From Alphaproteobacteria bacterium (GTDB lineage: Bacteria; Pseudomonadota; Alphaproteobacteria; Rhodobacterales; Rhodobacteraceae), in NCBI GenBank assembly GCA_024277955.1, contig JAJRUE010000173.1, forward strand, positions 1 to 42,938: a stretch of DNA of 42,938 bases. The letters run 5' to 3'. Both the position numbers and the translations under genes were made by a program. Shown here piece by piece: positions 40,132-42,938 of the stretch; positions within the stretch are counted from its first letter, which is position 1, and each line of letters begins with the position of its first letter. Below the pieces are notes generated by a model. That model did no database searches, was not told the DNA's origin, and saw only the letters and a list, made by a program, of their open reading frames with translations.

Positions 40132-41229
40132 ATGGGGTTCAAGACCGGCATCGTGGGCCTGCCCAACGTGGGCAAATCCACGCTTTTCAACGCGCTCACC
40201 CGCACCGCGGCCGCCCAGGCCGCGAACTTTCCGTTCTGCACGATCGAACCCAACGTGGGCGAAGTGGCGGTGCCGGACGCGCGCCTGGACAAGCTGGCCG
40301 AGATTGCCGGCTCAAAGCAGACCATCCCCACGCGGATGACCTTTGTCGACATCGCCGGGCTGGTGAAGGGCGCCAGCAAGGGCGAAGGGCTGGGCAACCA
40401 GTTCCTTGCCAACATCCGCGAATGCGACGCCATCGCCCATGTGCTGCGCTGTTTCGAAGACGGCGACGTGACCCATGTGGAAGGCCGGGTGGACCCGGTG
40501 GCCGACGCCGAGGTGATCGAAACCGAACTGATGCTGGCCGACATGGAAAGCATCGAAAAACGCCTGGCTGGCCTGGTGCGCAAGGTGCGCGGCGGCGACA
40601 AGGAAGCGGTGCAGCAGGAACGCCTGCTGAAGGCCGCCCTGGCGGCACTGGAAGACGGCAAGCCGGCGCGCACCGTCGAGGTGGACGAAGACGACGAAAA
40701 GGCCTGGAACGGGCTGCAACTGCTGACCACCAAGCCGATCCTTTACGTGTGCAACGTGTCCGAAGACGACGCCGCCACCGGCAACGCCCATTCGCGCGCG
40801 GTTCAGGACATGGCCGCGCGCGAGGGCGCGGGTGCCGTGGTCATCTCGGCCCGGATCGAAGAAGAGATCGCCCAGCTCGAACCGGACGAAGCGCAGATGT
40901 TCCTGGAAGAAATGGGCCTGCACGAAGCCGGGCTCGACCGGCTGATCCGGGCGGGCTACGAACTGCTGGGGCTGATCACTTATTTCACGGTCGGTCCAAA
41001 GGAAGCCCGCGCCTGGACGATCCGGGCGGGCACGCTGGCGCCGCAGGCGGCGGGCGTGATCCACGGCGACTTTGAAAAGGGCTTTATCAGGGCCGAAACC
41101 ATCGCGTATGACGATTTCGTGGCTTGCGGCGGCGAAACCGGCGCGCGCGACGCCGGCAAGATGCGCATCGAAGGCAAGACCTATGTGGTGCGCGACGGCG
41201 ACGTGATGCACTTTCTGCATTCGGGCTGA
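40132..41229 (+). CDS. ychF: YchF/OLA1-family ATPase (redox-regulated)
   Basis: A 365-residue Obg-like protein. The P-loop is GLPNVGKST (residues 9-17), and the switch region is FVDIAGLVKGASKGEGLGNQ. The base-specificity motif is CNVSEDD instead of NKxD, which marks the ATP-preferring YchF type. The central helical domain and the C-terminal TGS domain (about 280-363, with TYFTVGPKEARAWTIRAGTL) are complete. YchF binds ribosomes and affects oxidative-stress responses. The ATG at 40132 follows GGAGA by nine bases. Confidence 0.97.
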   Translation: MGFKTGIVGLPNVGKSTLFNALTRTAAAQAANFPFCTIEPNVGEVAVPDARLDKLAEIAGSKQTIPTRMTFVDIAGLVKGASKGEGLGNQFLANIRECDAIAHVLRCFEDGDVTHVEGRVDPVADAEVIETELMLADMESIEKRLAGLVRKVRGGDKEAVQQERLLKAALAALEDGKPARTVEVDEDDEKAWNGLQLLTTKPILYVCNVSEDDAATGNAHSRAVQDMAAREGAGAVVISARIEEEIAQLEPDEAQMFLEEMGLHEAGLDRLIRAGYELLGLITYFTVGPKEARAWTIRAGTLAPQAAGVIHGDFEKGFIRAETIAYDDFVACGGETGARDAGKMRIEGKTYVVRDGDVMHFLHSG

Positions 41230-41423
41230 AGCGCGGTCGCAACACGCCCACGCAGGCCGGGAACCTACCCGGACAGCGGAATATCTGGTATGCTGAAGCT
41301 GCTTCGGCCGGTGCCTTTCGCAGAATCACCCATTCAGGCCGGCAGGCTTGATGCCGGTTGGCGCGTTCCTCAAACGCGCTCCTCAAAACAGTGCCGGGCC
41401 GTGATTTGATCAGGGTTTTTGCC

Positions 41424-42632
41424 ATGAGCCTTCTTTTTTGCCCGGCCTTCGTTCGCAGTGCCAGACCGCGCAGCCCAGCCCAAACCCGACGCCCCGCAAG
41501 GGCCGCTGTTTTCCGCCTTTCCGCGCTGGCGCTGGGTCTTGCCTGGATGCCTCTGTTCTCGATCCTGGCACAAACAGCCGGCCAGGGGCGCGGGCTCGAC
41601 CTGACGACCGACCTGCGCCAATGCCTGCGGGCCGTCTACCGGGAAAATATCAGCCTGTCCGACCCCCTGGTGACCGCCAGAATTGACCTTCTGGAAGATG
41701 GCTCGTTACGGACGCCGCCGCAAATGCTGGCGCCGCCACACCCGGGCCGATCGGAAATCCGGATGCTCTCCAAGATCGCCTCGGTGGTGCAGGCCTGCGT
41801 TCCGGCGCGGGTTGACGGCCGGCCGGTGGTTCTGGCGGCCGAGTTTTCCCCGGTGGATGTGCGGATCAGCATTCTGGCCGACCCGGCGGGCGACAGGGCC
41901 CGGCTGGCAGAAGGGGCGGGCACTGGGACAACAGCCAAACCGCAGGCCGCGGCGCCGCAAGACGGGACCCGGCTTGGCGGGGCCACCGGGTCCAATACGT
42001 TGGCGCTTTCCCCGACGCAACTGGGAACTCTTTTTGGCCTCGAACTGCCTGGCGCCGGCAAGGATGCCGGGGCGCTTTCCCAGGACGGGCCGCGCGATGA
42101 AAAAACGATCATTCGCGAAACCCAGGAAGAGTTGAACCGGGTGGGATGCCGCGCCGGCCGCCCCGATGGCGTGCCCGGCCGCCGCACCAAGCGGGCGCTG
42201 CGTCATTTCCTGCTGACGACCAGCTCGGCGTTTTCCGAAGACGACCTGGGCAGTGAAGCGGTTCTGGCGGCCATCCGTGCGACCTCGGACCCGGTCTGCA
42301 GCCTGCGCTGGGTGATCCGGAATGCGCCGCTTGCTTCGTTGGGGCCCTGGGCGTTTGTCTCTGAATGTCAGTTGCTGTTTCGAAAGCTGAAGATAACCGG
42401 AACGATCAACTACAAGGTGGTAGACGCCAACCGGATCACGGGAACCATCCACAATTCCCTGGGTCAGACCGGCTACTTCACCGCGACGGTGTCCGGGATC
42501 CATATCAGTACGCGCATCAACTGGCCGAGGGCTGGCATCGTCACGACGGCCACGGGCACGGCGTCGAGCAAGTCCTTCGCCTACCACGGGCGAGATTCCC
42601 AGGGATGCACGTTTTCGGCGTGGAAATCCTGA
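41424..42632 (+). CDS. exported protein with a peptidoglycan-binding-like segment, function unknown
   Basis: About 402 residues from the ATG at 41424; the frame is open from 41358. A basic N-terminal 30 residues and a hydrophobic segment (about 32-50, FRLSALALGLAWMPLFSILA) make a signal or anchor ending before QTAGQGRG. A middle segment, TQEELNRVGCRAGRPDGVPG followed by RRTKRALRHFL, is a PG_binding_1-type repeat. The C-terminal 90 residues contain a beta-rich region with TGTINYKVVDANRITGTIHN and SGIHISTRINWP. Cysteines are spread over the protein. No family was recognised for the rest. tRNA-Ser follows after 215 bases that hold only an imperfect inverted repeat. Confidence 0.72.
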   Translation: MSLLFCPAFVRSARPRSPAQTRRPARAAVFRLSALALGLAWMPLFSILAQTAGQGRGLDLTTDLRQCLRAVYRENISLSDPLVTARIDLLEDGSLRTPPQMLAPPHPGRSEIRMLSKIASVVQACVPARVDGRPVVLAAEFSPVDVRISILADPAGDRARLAEGAGTGTTAKPQAAAPQDGTRLGGATGSNTLALSPTQLGTLFGLELPGAGKDAGALSQDGPRDEKTIIRETQEELNRVGCRAGRPDGVPGRRTKRALRHFLLTTSSAFSEDDLGSEAVLAAIRATSDPVCSLRWVIRNAPLASLGPWAFVSECQLLFRKLKITGTINYKVVDANRITGTIHNSLGQTGYFTATVSGIHISTRINWPRAGIVTTATGTASSKSFAYHGRDSQGCTFSAWKS

Positions 42633-42847
42633 CCCCACTTGGCGGGCGATCGGGGCGTCTCGTGCGACCAGCGATTCCTCAACAAGTGGATGCGCCTCGG
42701 GAAATCGGGTAGATTTGGTGCGAAATCCGCGTGTGCATTGGTGAAAGGCCCGGGAAAACCCGGGGAAAACCGGCACTTTCCGGGCTATGCACGAAATTCG
42801 AGAAAAAGCGCTTTATTTCATGGACTCTACCCACTAAACGGATCGGC

Positions 42848-42937
42848 GGAGACGTGGCCGAGTGGTCGAAGGCGCTCCCCTGCTAAGGGAGTAGGCGGGA
42901 AACCGTCTCGAGGGTTCGAATCCCTTCGTCTCCGCCA
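42848..42937 (+). tRNA. tRNA-Ser (anticodon GCT)
   Basis: A class II tRNA with acceptor stem GGAGACG/CGTCTCC, the D arm GTGGCCGAGTGGTCGAAGGC, anticodon stem CTCCC/GGGAG with loop CTGCTAA (anticodon GCT, reading AGC/AGU), a long variable arm (AGGCGGGAAACCGTCT), the T arm GAGGG-TTCGAAT-CCCTT, discriminator G and encoded CCA at 42935-42937. It is complete; only one base follows in the window. Confidence 0.97.
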
Positions 42938-42938
42938 C

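Noticed and set aside
39228..41075. 615-codon plus-strand frame over trpA and ychF
   Set aside because: It is antisense to trpA and out of frame with ychF, both certain genes; the product has no recognisable domain.

Overview
This 42.9 kb window is G+C-rich chromosomal DNA from an alphaproteobacterium of the Rhodobacteraceae, most likely a Roseobacter-group or Paracoccus/Rhodobacter relative. The evidence is an apparent SAM/SAH riboswitch directly before metK (a class known from Rhodobacterales), a sphaeroides-type heme protein (SHP) cytochrome operon, the gene order aroA-orf-cmk...rpsA-ihfB-lapA-trpF-orf-trpB with trpA elsewhere, and FYDLN-type and other small proteins typical of the group. 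There is no integrase, transposase, phage gene or CRISPR array. The window is mostly core chromosome with several accessory insertions.

Layout. 1-5.4 kb: the end of a LysR regulator, then a tight operon of a cysteate-lyase/D-cysteine-desulfhydrase-like PLP enzyme, a DegT/StrS-type aminotransferase, an aspartate-racemase-like protein and an HpsN/histidinol-dehydrogenase-like enzyme. I infer a catabolic route for a C3 amino-sulfonate. 5.4-10 kb: tRNA-Ala(GGC), a FYDLN protein, a YgjP-type metallopeptidase, a GntR regulator, four abutting hairpins, a glycosyltransferase-like gene and miaB. 10.1-11.1 kb: an OmpA-domain protein and a small lipoprotein that share a module. 11.2-16.5 kb: phoH-ybeY-corC-lnt, then riboswitch and metK.

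16.6-18.7 kb: a redox operon of a cytochrome b/diheme cytochrome c fusion, SHP and a separate diheme cytochrome c. 18.7-23.4 kb: trmB, aroA, a membrane protein, cmk, a CbpA-type DnaJ and its modulator CbpM. 23.5-24.1 kb: a lone Rieske protein gene on the minus strand. 24.3-29.4 kb: rpsA, ihfB, lapA, trpF, a small ORF and trpB. 29.6-31.3 kb: two secreted proteins with Asp-rich tails and a membrane-anchored LuxR-type regulator. 31.3-34.9 kb (minus): a MITE-like inverted repeat, a serine hydrolase, a DUF2237 protein, a truncated DUF2332 remnant, pth and rplY. 35-42.9 kb: an MFS transporter, lldD with a palindromic operator, an MttB-superfamily methyltransferase, trpA, ychF, an exported peptidoglycan-binding-like protein and tRNA-Ser(GCT).

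The most promising undescribed unit is the operon at 1158-5367. An alcohol-to-acid dehydrogenase, an Asp-type racemase and a cysteate-lyase-like enzyme could together turn cysteinolate into D-cysteate, then L-cysteate, then pyruvate, sulfite and ammonium. The aminotransferase would be an alternative entry point. This is inference. The second candidate is the secreted Asp-rich pair with its membrane-bound LuxR protein. All calls come from reading the sequence; no database search was run.
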